From a virus, in IMG/VR virus record IMGVR_UViG_3300017962_002050, positions 1-25,086 of that record: a DNA stretch of 25,086 nucleotides; one strand, written 5' to 3'. The notes below the pieces were generated by a model. It searched no databases. It was not told the origin of the DNA and worked only from the letters and a program-made list of their open reading frames with translations. A program made the translations under genes and the position numbers. This document shows positions 1 to 9,391 of the stretch, piece after piece. The first letter of the stretch is position 1; the number at the start of each line of letters is the position of its first letter.

Positions 1-160
1 ACAAAAATGGATTAATGCTCGTATAAAAGAGCGTACAACACTAGATGGTGTTATTTTAGTAGTAGCAGGCGTTTCATTCTTAATTTTCAAACCAATTGCG
101 GCTTTAGCGGCATATGCGGCAATCGCATACGGTGCTTGGACTATTTGGAAGTCTGAGTAA
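1..160 (+). CDS. C-terminal part of a small membrane protein (5' end lies outside the window start)
   Basis: An open frame runs from base 2 to a TAA at 158-160 with no start codon, giving the last 52 residues of a protein. The visible part begins with a charged stretch (KWINARIKERTT), followed by two hydrophobic segments (around DGVILVVAGVSFLIF and ALAAYAAIAYGAWTIW) and a short charged tail KSE, so it is an integral membrane protein. The frame is exactly continuous with the membrane-protein gene cut at the right end of the window (24887-25086) if the two ends are joined; the two may be halves of one 119-residue protein. A strong terminator lies about 30 nt after the stop. Function is unknown. 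A holin-like role is conceivable because the right-hand half follows the endolysin and spanin genes, but this is inference only. Confidence 0.75.
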   Translation, partial: QKWINARIKERTTLDGVILVVAGVSFLIFKPIAALAAYAAIAYGAWTIWKSE

Positions 161-448
161 TTATAATTTAGAAATATCTAAATCAGAACTAGCAGGTAAA
201 TCCCATACCTGCTTTTTTGTGACTCCAACTTTTTGAGCAAATCTTTTACTATCACACTCGTCACATACATGAAAATAATTGTTTGAAATACGCTTAGGAT
301 CCATGCTTCCTCTAAGCCGTTCAAACTCTTTATCACAGCTGTCACATCTAAACACACAAACAGTTAAATCACGCTTATAGGCATGTTCCTTACCGGTTTT
401 GCTTAGTCTAGTATGCCGTGTTTGTTTTTTGTATTCCTTTAAAAACAT
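161..448 (-). CDS. Small zinc-ribbon protein, function unknown
   Basis: This 95-residue protein carries two CxxC pairs: CDSC near residues 35-38 and CDEC near 62-65, with a third cysteine just before the first pair (VCVF). The spacing fits a structural zinc ribbon or knuckle. The N-terminus is strongly basic (many K/R in the first 30 residues), which suggests nucleic-acid contact. The first pair resembles the zinc knuckles that precede HNH nucleases, but no HNH residues follow, so a nuclease call is not supported. It is one of only two minus-strand genes in the window. Its stop codon abuts the stop of the convergent gene at 1-160. About 20 nt upstream of the ATG there is a TATAAT on the minus strand but no matching -35 box and no clear Shine-Dalgarno, so expression may be weak or conditional. 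Confidence 0.8.
   Translation of the reverse strand: MFLKEYKKQTRHTRLSKTGKEHAYKRDLTVCVFRCDSCDKEFERLRGSMDPKRISNNYFHVCDECDSKRFAQKVGVTKKQVWDLPASSDLDISKL
191..218 (+). terminator. Rho-independent terminator inside the opposing zinc-ribbon gene
   Basis: AGCAGGTA (191-198) pairs perfectly with TACCTGCT (206-213) around a 7-nt loop, and the stem runs into six T residues (213-218). This is a classical intrinsic terminator for plus-strand transcription, placed 30 nt after the stop codon of the membrane-protein gene at 1-160. It lies within the minus-strand coding sequence at 161-448, so the same bases end one transcript and encode the last residues of the opposing protein. Confidence 0.85.
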
Positions 449-481
449 AACTATATTTACATTAAGATTATAAAACGATAC

Positions 482-489
482 GATAAATA
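482..489 (+). promoter_or_regulatory. T4-like late promoter motif GATAAATA before the Fe-S carrier gene
   Basis: GATAAATA resembles the T4 late promoter box TATAAATA, which is recognised by the gp55 sigma factor without a -35 element. It ends 20 nt before the ATG at 510. The extended string GATAAATACTTTTAG (482-496) recurs exactly at 14910-14924 before another virion gene. No -35 box is visible. It likely drives the carrier and the giant virion gene together. Confidence 0.75.
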
Positions 490-509
490 CTTTTAGCTAG
501 GAGCAATAT

Positions 510-860
510 ATGGAAATTTGTAACTTAACCGAAGCAGCACAGGATAGAATTAACGATTTATGTATAGAAAATAAGCAATTTGCAGTTAGTTTAAATTTAA
601 AAGGCGGTGGTTGTGCAGGTTTTGAATACGAATGGCAGTTTATATCCGAAGATGAAATAGGCGATATGGACGAAACAATTGATACTGGTAAAGGAAAACT
701 AGTAATAGGAAACGAAAGCATCATGTATATGATAGGATCTACTATAGATTATAAAAAAGATATAATAGGTGCTATGTTTGATATACAAAATCCTAACGCA
801 CAATCTAGTTGCGGATGCGGCGTTAGTGTAAATTTTGATATGGATAAAATCGGAGCATAA
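510..860 (+). CDS. iscA: IscA/HesB-type Fe-S cluster A-type carrier
   Basis: This 116-residue protein belongs to the HesB/IscA/SufA/ErpA family of A-type carriers, which bind an Fe-S cluster or iron and pass it to apoproteins. The three family cysteines are present at canonical spacing: C35 in a GGGCAGF motif, then C101 and C103 in SCGCG near the C-terminus. The length matches bacterial homologues (about 105-120 residues). The start is set by AGGAG at 499-503, six nt upstream. It follows a late-type promoter motif and is separated by only 2 nt from the giant virion gene, whose ribosome site (GGAG at 852-855) lies within this gene's last codons, so the two are probably co-transcribed and translationally coupled. 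Residues alone do not tell which subfamily (IscA, SufA or ErpA) it is closest to. No scaffold or cysteine desulfurase is nearby, so it must rely on host cluster supply. Confidence 0.93.
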   Translation: MEICNLTEAAQDRINDLCIENKQFAVSLNLKGGGCAGFEYEWQFISEDEIGDMDETIDTGKGKLVIGNESIMYMIGSTIDYKKDIIGAMFDIQNPNAQSSCGCGVSVNFDMDKIGA

Positions 861-862
861 TA

Positions 863-3800
863 ATGGCAAGACAAGAAGTTAATATTGGTGTAGAGGGTAA
901 TGACGGCACCGGCGATAGTATTAGAGAGTCGTTTCGTAAAACCAACGAAAACTTCTCAGAACTATATGCAGTGTTCGGCCAAGGAGGTACAATTAGATTT
1001 ACCTCACTTAGTGATACACCTAATGAACTAACGCCAAACACAATAGCATTAGTAAATGATGCAGGCACACAAGTACAACTTGCACAACTTGCTTCGAACT
1101 CTGCACTTGATGAAACAAAAACTGATACTATTACTTTTAGTTACGATGTTGCTGGCAAACTAATTATTTCAACAGCATTTACAGAATTAGCAGACGACCA
1201 AAGTCCAAGTTTAAATGCAAGTTTATATGCTAACAACAAAGGCATTGCTGGTGTTGCAATTACAACACAGGCAGCAGAAGACTTTTTAGCAGAACATGGT
1301 GTAGAAGTATCCATTGATGATCTTGTAATTAGTAAAGGTTATGCTGATAGACGCTACATTACTTCGGGACTACCAATTCGTATTGCTGAAGAGCCAAGTA
1401 CTGTAACACAATATACATTGACTGTTAGTAGGTATATCAATAACCAAGTAGAGGTACCAAGTCATGGATATGATAGTGGTTTAAACGGAACGCCATATGT
1501 ATTCCAAGCAGAAGATACAGATCCAACTAACTTAACCAGTGGCACAACATATTATATAAGATTCGTTGATGAAGATAACTTTACATTACACAGCACTCAG
1601 GAAGGTGCTGCTTCTGAGTCAAGTTCAGAAGCACTAGCAACACAGATTCTAGTTAGTGGAACTATTGAAGAAAATGATATTCATACATTAACAGACGCTG
1701 CATATGACACACAACTGCAAGGTAACTTCTTAGATGATGTTGCATTACCTAGAAAAAGTATTGTAAGACGCCAAGGCGATGATATGACTGGTGCATTGTA
1801 TTTGCACGACCATCCAGGCGAACTAGCAGGAGAAGGTGCTCCTAATGGTAAAGAAGATTTACAAGCAGCCACAAAATATTATGTAGATAACACTTCTTAT
1901 TCATCACCTACAAACTTATTTGTTAGTACAGAAGGTGACGATCTAATGGCAGGTGTGCCAAGTGGTAAAGAAGGTACATCTTTTACTTACGCATACAGAA
2001 CAATTAATGCTGCGGCTCAAAGAGCATATGAAATGGTCAAAACTGCAAAAGCAGAACCTGGTCCATATTTCCAAACTGTTACAAAAGATAACGGTGATGC
2101 TTTTGCTCCTGTTATTACAGCAGATGTTGATAGTCCAGTTTGGGAACAAACAAGATTTTTGATTGAACAAAACAGAGAATATGTAATCCAAGAACTAACA
2201 GGTTTCTTATCATTTACATACCCAACATTTACATACAACACAGAAACTTGTCAAAGAGATACAGGACTCATTCTTGATGCTGTTGCACTAGATATTAACA
2301 GAGGAACTAACGCTAACTTTTTAACACGTCAAGCAGCAGAAAGATACTACAGTAACTCAAGTGCTAGGAAAGCAATTACTTCTCAGCTTACTGAAACTGT
2401 AGCAGGATTTGAGTTTGTTAGAGACTTAGTTGAAGTAATATTAAGTAACGACCTGTATAGAGAAAAGTCTATTACAGATATAAGCAGAGCAGACAAAGGT
2501 GTTGTAACTACTAGTACAAATCACGACCTTGAAGACGGTAATATAGTTTATTTCAAAGATATAGGCGGCATGACCCAAATAGAAGGTGAAAAACTTTATG
2601 CAAAAGTTTTAACTGATCAAACATTTGAATTATTTACAGATGTAGATTTAATATCTCCTTATGATACAAGCACATACAATGGATATACTACTGGAGGTAG
2701 ATTAGGTGTAGTTTATCAAATAGATGAGGATCAATACTTTGATGCAGCCGACAGTGATGCAATCGCAACATCAGCTGTTGTTGCTAAGTTTAACTTGTTA
2801 AATAATATTATTCAAAATGGCATAGATGCTGGTGCAGATACTGTTTATGGAAGCACTTACAAATTGGTGCTAGACAACGGTGCTGGAACTTATATTGACC
2901 AAGGCAATCCAGACAACACAGATGTATTGCCAGGTAAAGTTATTGTAGGTGTTAATTCAGGAGCTGTAGGTAGAGTAGTTAGCCTTACAACAAACGACGG
3001 TACTGAATCAAACAATGACACTGTACAAATGCATCTGTTAGAGGCAAAAGATTTTGAAGTAGGCGAGCCGGTTAAATATGGTAATTTTGTTAAGCAGAAA
3101 CAAATTACAATCTTTATCGAGTCTGGTATTTACGAAGAAGATTATCCAATACGTTTAGCAAACAACGTTTCTATTAAGGGTGATGAATTTAGACGTGTAA
3201 TTATTCGTCCAAAAGATCGTGTATCACAATCACCTACTACTGGTGTTTATTTCTTCCGAGACAAAGAATTTGATGATATTCCAGTAGCAACTGAAGGCGA
3301 ACCTTTCTTCAACCAGAACAATGAACTGCAAGGTTACTTTGGATATCATTATCTTTCTACTCCTAGCCTACCTATTAATATTGGTAGTCCAATAACAAAT
3401 CTAGGAGGTTATAGAGATGCTGCTCAAATCCTTGAAGACAACAAAGACTTTATAATTAAAGAAGTTACTGCTTGGATTGATGACAATCAGCCCAGTTTAA
3501 CTTACGATGAAACAAAATGTCGTAGGGATATAGAATACATTTATCAAGCTGTAGCACTTGATATTGCATTAGGCACAAACTACAACGCAGTAACAGCAGG
3601 ACTTGCATATCAAAGAGCAAATGCTGCCGATGTTCAAGGTGATCAGAAAGATGCAACCATTGCTTCTATTAGGTATGCAGGGTATTTGGCCGAAAACATT
3701 TTTGAAGTTGAATCAAACGACTTTGTAAAAACTCGAGTTAGAAATGCATTCAGAGAAGTTGTAGATATTTTAGACAACGGTGAAGTGAGCACCGACGATG

Positions 3801-6800
3801 CAGCTGACACACTAAAATTTGATACACCTACTACACTACCTAGCACTCTTGCTGAAGAAGCAAAAGACCAACTTCAAGCCAACAGAGATTTTGCTATAGC
3901 TGAAGTTACTCAATATATTGACGATAACTATCCAGCATTAACATATGATGTAGCAAAATGTGAAAGAGACGTAGGTTATATTGTTGATGCACTTAGTCAT
4001 GATGTTCTTTATGGTGGTGATTTTGCTTCTATTGTAGCAGCACGTAGTTACTTTGTTGATGGAGTAAGCCAATTAGGTGCAGGAGAAGGACCCGCAACTA
4101 TTGATGCTTACAATTATTTAGATACTATACTACAAGACATAGTGCAAGGTAACGCAATAGCACCTTTACAGGTTGATGTTGCACAAGACACTACAACTTA
4201 TGATGCAGCAGGTGCAACAGAAGCAACAGCAGTATCTACAAACATAGCACATATCATTGGTGTTATTACCGCAGGCAATTTAAGTGGATTAGCTGCAGAA
4301 ACTCTTCCTAGTATTACTTGGGCCGACGACATTTATCAAGATGCTTACACTGCAATTATTGCAGAAACTTCAACTGTGCAAGATAGTGTAGTTGATTTTA
4401 TTGATGATAATTTTGTTAATTTTACATACAATGTTGCCAAGTGTGAAAGAGACACAGGATTGATAGTTGATGCACTAGTAAATGATTTAACCAGAGGCGG
4501 TGAAGAAGGAATACTAGAAGCACAAGGTGAGTACTACTATAACTATATTTCAAAATTTGACACAAGTGGAGGCTTCTTTGGCCAAGAAGCAATTACAAGA
4601 GATTCTTTAGGATATATTTCAACTATTGCCGGTAGGCTATTAATAGGAAGTTATACTAGTGGAGAGATATTACAGGACACAGGTGCAGCAGATTATGAAG
4701 CACCAGATTTACGAAACGGCTCTTCTTACAGTACCTGGGCAGCAGACACATTCTATGTAACAAATGATGTTGTGCAAAATGGTGCAAATTTTTATCGTTG
4801 TAAATTTGATCACACTTCGGTAAGTACAGCTGATTTTAATAATACTCAATTATGGGTACAAGTAAGTAGTCCTGTTTCAGTAACTGGTAACCTTGTTACA
4901 AAACTGATATTTGCATTCCAACCTGAATATAATCCACCAAAACGCAATGACGAAATGGATGTGTTCTTAATGAGCGATGCAACTATTGTTCGTAATGTTA
5001 CTGTACAAGGACACGGTGGATTTATGTGTGTGCTTGATCCTGAAGGACAAATCTTAACTAAATCTCCATACATTCAGACCGCTTCAAGTTTCTCTAAGAG
5101 TGAGAATCAAAAGCGTTTTAGAGGTGGTATGTATGTTGATGCTTTCGTAGGAAATATTCCAGCATACATTCCACAATTTATTGATCCAGACGGTGGAGGC
5201 GATATTAATGGTAAGGTTGATAACTTTACATTATGGATAAGAAGTAAGCCAGGTCAAGGCTTGTTTATACGTCCGCCAGAGCTACCATGTCCGTTTTATG
5301 TAGAAGGCAGACGTTATCAAGTTAATGCTATTTCAGACTATGACAGTGGAAACGGATGGGTAAAACTATACCTTGATAGAGGTTCAAACGACGGCGACGG
5401 ATATGACGAAACACAGTTTGCAGACGGATTATACTACAGAGATTTATTCCTGCAAACAGCAGGTAACAGATCTATTCTAGGTAACGACTTTACACAAATT
5501 AACGACCTAGGTTATGGACTTGTTACAAACAATGGTGCTTTGTCAGAAATGGTGTCGATGTTCACTTATTACTGTCAGGTTGCATACTATGCTAATAACG
5601 GTTCAGAGATACGTTCGACTAACGGATCTAACGGTTATGGTAACTTTGGTTTAGTTGCTGAAGGTGCTGATCCTAACGAAATTCCAGACCAGGTTACACT
5701 CCGTGATCCAATGGTACAGCCTTGTAAAGCATTTACTACAACAACTTACACTAACGCATTTGACGAACCAAGTATCTATGTAACAGATCTACAATTTACA
5801 CCTTCTGCTCAATCATTGATTACAATTTATCATCCTGTACTAGGACAAACATTAAACTATGTTATCCAAACTGTTTCTAATATTTCTGACTTAGACAATG
5901 ATGGTGTTTTAGGAGAGAGCGGAGATGTTGTAAATTCGGGTGTTGAAACTGTTACTAACGTAGGAGCAGCTGATCCATCTAGGGCTGCTGGTACCTACGA
6001 AGGTGTGTCGGCAACAGGTGGATCCGGATCGGGTGCAACATTTAACGTTACAGTGTCCGGCGGTGGCGCTGCAATAGTAACAGTAAATCAACCAGGTTCG
6101 GGTTATCTTACCGGAGAAACATTAACTATTGCTGACGCAGACTTAGGTGCTGGCGGTGGCGCTGCTCTGACATTTGATACTGACTCAATATATGGCGGAA
6201 CACTAGGTGCAGGAACATTTAGTAATGCTGTTTATAAGTTAGACTTAAGAGCAGACGATGTACAAGCAGATGACTTCTTTGGTACATTGCAAGAAACTGT
6301 AACTAACGGAACATTAATTGAATATAGAAACAATTACAATCATATTTTTGCAGGTACAGTAGATCCTGCAAGACTTGTTACTAGGCCATCAACTGCTATC
6401 AACTTTGACGAAAGTGACAATGTAACTTACCGTTCAGTAGCCTTTGTGGCAGCAGATGGATTGTCACAGCCTATCGGTGCAGATGAAATACAAACAACCT
6501 TTGAAATAGGATTTGATTTTGTTAATATGGAGATTTCCACTGCTAATCTCGGCGGTGGTCAAGGTAGTGCGCAAGGCGACACACAAATTGCTATTGCAGA
6601 ATTAGAAGCGACTGATCAAACAAGGCTAGTTAGAGATATAGCCGGCAGAGAACCTGGAGATGCTGGATACTCTGGTGGTATGATATTTGTTTGGGAAGGT
6701 AAAACTCACCAAGTTACAGATTACACTGCACAAGTAGGTTATGCCCTTATTGATATATCAGATGTAGCAAGTACAAATATTAATAGCAGTTACAGTGGCT

Positions 6801-9391
6801 CAGGACTAAACGCAGGTATTCCTGCTAGTGTAAGAGACCTTTATGCAGGTCTTCCATCTGATGCTACAGCAGAAATCACTATTGCTATTTCATTGTGTAG
6901 AGCAACCGGACATGACTTTACACAAATTGGTACGGGCGGATTTAACGATTCTAACTATCCAAACGTTATCTTAGGTGATCCAGAAAATTCACTTGCTGAG
7001 TTTTACACAGACTCACCAGAAGCAACAACCGGACAAGTTTGGGAAAGACGTAAAGGGCGTGTGTTCTGGATGAGTACAGACCAATATGGTTTCTTCCGTG
7101 TTGGTAAGTTCTTCAGTGTTGATCAAGCAACAGGTGATATTACATTTGCTGGTGAGATTGGACTTTCAAACGCTAACTCACTGGGCTTTAAGAAAGGTGT
7201 TACAATTAGTGAGTTCTCAGCAGATGACTCAATGGCTGATGAATCAGGTGAAGCAGTACCAACAGAAAAGGCTGTTGTTAATTACATTAACAGAAGATTA
7301 GGTTATAACAGTGGTGGCCAGGTTAATCCTGCTCCGTTAGGAAACAGAATTGGCCCAGGTGCGATGATGCTCAATGGTGATAGTGCTATGGAAGGCACTA
7401 TGGACATGGGTGCTAACCAAATCACAAACCTAGGCTTACCATTAACTGACGGCACAGCAGCAACTAATAAAAACTATGTTGATGCTAGAGTTAGAGAATA
7501 TGATTCAATTGACAAGCTGAGAAATATAGAATTTAATAATGTAGCAGAAGCTGACTTAATACTTGCAACAGGTAAGCGTAGAGTAATAGTTTCTCCACCA
7601 AGTGGAGGCGTTTGGGCAGCAGCAGATACTATCACAGTAGGTTCTAAATCAGGATTGATTATTGACATTGAATCTGTAACTGATAATATTTTAGGCAGTG
7701 CCAGCGATGCTTATGCTGTTACTGTAGTTACATATAATGTTACAGGAACAGGAGACTTTGCTGAAGGCGAAACATTAACTAATGGTACTGCAACTGCAAG
7801 TGTGCTAGAAGATCCTGTAGATGAATTTGCAAACGCAAGCGAAGCAACTGCAAGTGATATTAATGTCACAGTATCTAGAACAGCAAGCGGCGCAGAATTT
7901 AATTTCCAATATGAAGCACTTTCATTAGAAAATGCAGACGTAAGCGAATCAGCAGCTATTGCACAAAGTAAGTTGGCAATGAACACTGCTGGTACTAGAG
8001 CAAACGCTACAGGAATAGCACAAAGTGATCTAGGACTTGCAACCTTCAAGAATACAGAATTTACACATACTAGTGGATTTGTTGAACTTCAAACAAGCTC
8101 AAGCACTTCAACTGGTATTGCTCCTGGTAAGTTACAACATCAAGCAACTGACACTGTATTAGGTAGAAGCGCAGCAGGCGATGGCGCAGTTAGTGCTATT
8201 TCATTTAGCACAGTGCTAGACGAAGGTGGTGCTGTAACTGACGGCGACTTCCCTGCTTACACAGGTAGCTCTAATCAAGCACTTATTAGAACTGCACAAG
8301 ATACCTATTCAGTAACAAACATATCAGACGGAGCTGGCGGCAGTACTATAGCAAAGCGTAAATCAACAGGTGCAATCCAAGCAAACAGTTATATTATTGG
8401 CGGTGATGCTACTTATGAAATACTAACTGAAAGTTCAGGTACGCTAACACTAAAAACGCCTGCACAAGGTACAATTTTAAGTGCAGTTGGTGGAGGAGTA
8501 ACTCCAAGTGTAACTTATCCAATTGTGAAAATACCGGGCAAGGTAGATGTTGGTAATACTGCAATTTCAGCAGAAAGTACATTCCAAAGTGGTAGTAGTT
8601 ATACTGGGGAATCATTTGTTGCTACAGACTGGATTTATACAAAATTCATAGAAGCGAGCAATGAAAGAGACGCTAGTTCGACTGGTATTGCCCTAGGTGA
8701 TGGCGGCGGATTTACTGATAGTGCTGCAGATACTATTTTGTTGATTACAGGTGGTAGTGAAAGACTAACAGTTAATGACACAACAGTAACAGTTAAACAA
8801 GGACTTGTTGTTGATGGTAGTACTAACTTAAAAGGTACAGTTACTATAGGTGATGCATCATCTGACTTGATAAGTGTAAATGGAAGATTTAATACCAACT
8901 TACTGCCAAGCACAGACAATGCAATCAATATCGGACAAGGTGGTGGAACACCATTACGTATCAACACTGTCCATGCTGTAACGTTTAGTGGTACAGCAAC
9001 AACAGCTCGTTATGCTGACTTAGCAGAAAAATATCTAGCAGATGCAGCATATGAGCCAGGAACAGTTCTTGTATTAGGCGGTGATGCAGAAGTCACAACA
9101 ACAAAAACTAAAGGCGACAAACGTGTAGCAGGTGTTGTTTCAACAAATCCAGCATACCTAATGAATTCAGAACTAGAAGGCGACAATGTAGTTGAAGTTG
9201 CACTTGCTGGTAGGGTTCCATGTAAGGTCTTTGGCACAGTTGCTAAGGGAGATATCCTAGTAGCAAGTGCAGTTCCAGGATATGCTATGGTTGATAATAA
9301 TCCGGGTGTAGCATCAGTGCTAGGTAAAGCAGTTGAAGAAAAACTAGACAGTGGCAAAGGCGTCATTGAAATCGTAGTAGGAAGAGCATAA
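863..9391 (+). CDS. Giant modular virion protein (tail fibre/baseplate-type) with C-terminal self-processing-type domain
   Basis: This single 2842-residue frame fills a third of the window and is probably an exposed virion component. Modules in order: an N-terminal VNIG...NDGTGD...NFSELY motif (residues 4-36) shared with two genes downstream; a fibre-type module with DMTGALYL and ATKYYVDN (about 302-342); four copies of a Cys-RD-G repeat centred on C463, C886, C1033 and C1194; a beta-helix-like stretch (about 743-800, with FIESGIYEE and PIRLANNVSIKGD); a second conserved block with RNVTVQGHGGFMCVLDPEG (about 1375-1430); a Gly-rich module (about 1695-1770); another fibre repeat ending NKNYVDA (about 2175-2210); and a C-terminal domain (about 2710-2842) starting DLAEKYLADAAYEPGTV and ending in VIEIVVGRA. 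That last domain resembles the Peptidase_G2/intramolecular-chaperone ends of marine phage fibres, which help trimerise and may be cleaved off. No signal peptide or membrane segment is seen. Its stop overlaps the next start by one base (TAATG). The exact position in the virion is not shown by the sequence. Confidence 0.9.
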   Translation: MARQEVNIGVEGNDGTGDSIRESFRKTNENFSELYAVFGQGGTIRFTSLSDTPNELTPNTIALVNDAGTQVQLAQLASNSALDETKTDTITFSYDVAGKLIISTAFTELADDQSPSLNASLYANNKGIAGVAITTQAAEDFLAEHGVEVSIDDLVISKGYADRRYITSGLPIRIAEEPSTVTQYTLTVSRYINNQVEVPSHGYDSGLNGTPYVFQAEDTDPTNLTSGTTYYIRFVDEDNFTLHSTQEGAASESSSEALATQILVSGTIEENDIHTLTDAAYDTQLQGNFLDDVALPRKSIVRRQGDDMTGALYLHDHPGELAGEGAPNGKEDLQAATKYYVDNTSYSSPTNLFVSTEGDDLMAGVPSGKEGTSFTYAYRTINAAAQRAYEMVKTAKAEPGPYFQTVTKDNGDAFAPVITADVDSPVWEQTRFLIEQNREYVIQELTGFLSFTYPTFTYNTETCQRDTGLILDAVALDINRGTNANFLTRQAAERYYSNSSARKAITSQLTETVAGFEFVRDLVEVILSNDLYREKSITDISRADKGVVTTSTNHDLEDGNIVYFKDIGGMTQIEGEKLYAKVLTDQTFELFTDVDLISPYDTSTYNGYTTGGRLGVVYQIDEDQYFDAADSDAIATSAVVAKFNLLNNIIQNGIDAGADTVYGSTYKLVLDNGAGTYIDQGNPDNTDVLPGKVIVGVNSGAVGRVVSLTTNDGTESNNDTVQMHLLEAKDFEVGEPVKYGNFVKQKQITIFIESGIYEEDYPIRLANNVSIKGDEFRRVIIRPKDRVSQSPTTGVYFFRDKEFDDIPVATEGEPFFNQNNELQGYFGYHYLSTPSLPINIGSPITNLGGYRDAAQILEDNKDFIIKEVTAWIDDNQPSLTYDETKCRRDIEYIYQAVALDIALGTNYNAVTAGLAYQRANAADVQGDQKDATIASIRYAGYLAENIFEVESNDFVKTRVRNAFREVVDILDNGEVSTDDAADTLKFDTPTTLPSTLAEEAKDQLQANRDFAIAEVTQYIDDNYPALTYDVAKCERDVGYIVDALSHDVLYGGDFASIVAARSYFVDGVSQLGAGEGPATIDAYNYLDTILQDIVQGNAIAPLQVDVAQDTTTYDAAGATEATAVSTNIAHIIGVITAGNLSGLAAETLPSITWADDIYQDAYTAIIAETSTVQDSVVDFIDDNFVNFTYNVAKCERDTGLIVDALVNDLTRGGEEGILEAQGEYYYNYISKFDTSGGFFGQEAITRDSLGYISTIAGRLLIGSYTSGEILQDTGAADYEAPDLRNGSSYSTWAADTFYVTNDVVQNGANFYRCKFDHTSVSTADFNNTQLWVQVSSPVSVTGNLVTKLIFAFQPEYNPPKRNDEMDVFLMSDATIVRNVTVQGHGGFMCVLDPEGQILTKSPYIQTASSFSKSENQKRFRGGMYVDAFVGNIPAYIPQFIDPDGGGDINGKVDNFTLWIRSKPGQGLFIRPPELPCPFYVEGRRYQVNAISDYDSGNGWVKLYLDRGSNDGDGYDETQFADGLYYRDLFLQTAGNRSILGNDFTQINDLGYGLVTNNGALSEMVSMFTYYCQVAYYANNGSEIRSTNGSNGYGNFGLVAEGADPNEIPDQVTLRDPMVQPCKAFTTTTYTNAFDEPSIYVTDLQFTPSAQSLITIYHPVLGQTLNYVIQTVSNISDLDNDGVLGESGDVVNSGVETVTNVGAADPSRAAGTYEGVSATGGSGSGATFNVTVSGGGAAIVTVNQPGSGYLTGETLTIADADLGAGGGAALTFDTDSIYGGTLGAGTFSNAVYKLDLRADDVQADDFFGTLQETVTNGTLIEYRNNYNHIFAGTVDPARLVTRPSTAINFDESDNVTYRSVAFVAADGLSQPIGADEIQTTFEIGFDFVNMEISTANLGGGQGSAQGDTQIAIAELEATDQTRLVRDIAGREPGDAGYSGGMIFVWEGKTHQVTDYTAQVGYALIDISDVASTNINSSYSGSGLNAGIPASVRDLYAGLPSDATAEITIAISLCRATGHDFTQIGTGGFNDSNYPNVILGDPENSLAEFYTDSPEATTGQVWERRKGRVFWMSTDQYGFFRVGKFFSVDQATGDITFAGEIGLSNANSLGFKKGVTISEFSADDSMADESGEAVPTEKAVVNYINRRLGYNSGGQVNPAPLGNRIGPGAMMLNGDSAMEGTMDMGANQITNLGLPLTDGTAATNKNYVDARVREYDSIDKLRNIEFNNVAEADLILATGKRRVIVSPPSGGVWAAADTITVGSKSGLIIDIESVTDNILGSASDAYAVTVVTYNVTGTGDFAEGETLTNGTATASVLEDPVDEFANASEATASDINVTVSRTASGAEFNFQYEALSLENADVSESAAIAQSKLAMNTAGTRANATGIAQSDLGLATFKNTEFTHTSGFVELQTSSSTSTGIAPGKLQHQATDTVLGRSAAGDGAVSAISFSTVLDEGGAVTDGDFPAYTGSSNQALIRTAQDTYSVTNISDGAGGSTIAKRKSTGAIQANSYIIGGDATYEILTESSGTLTLKTPAQGTILSAVGGGVTPSVTYPIVKIPGKVDVGNTAISAESTFQSGSSYTGESFVATDWIYTKFIEASNERDASSTGIALGDGGGFTDSAADTILLITGGSERLTVNDTTVTVKQGLVVDGSTNLKGTVTIGDASSDLISVNGRFNTNLLPSTDNAINIGQGGGTPLRINTVHAVTFSGTATTARYADLAEKYLADAAYEPGTVLVLGGDAEVTTTKTKGDKRVAGVVSTNPAYLMNSELEGDNVVEVALAGRVPCKVFGTVAKGDILVASAVPGYAMVDNNPGVASVLGKAVEEKLDSGKGVIEIVVGRA

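Noticed and set aside
449-480. Minus-strand TATAAT upstream of the zinc-ribbon gene as a sigma-70 promoter
   Set aside because: No -35 element at 16-18 nt and no TG extension; kept only as a remark.
1681-9366. Several open frames of 60-118 residues on either strand within the giant virion gene
   Set aside because: They overlap a gene with clear protein-family features, lack ribosome sites and show low-complexity composition expected of antisense frames.
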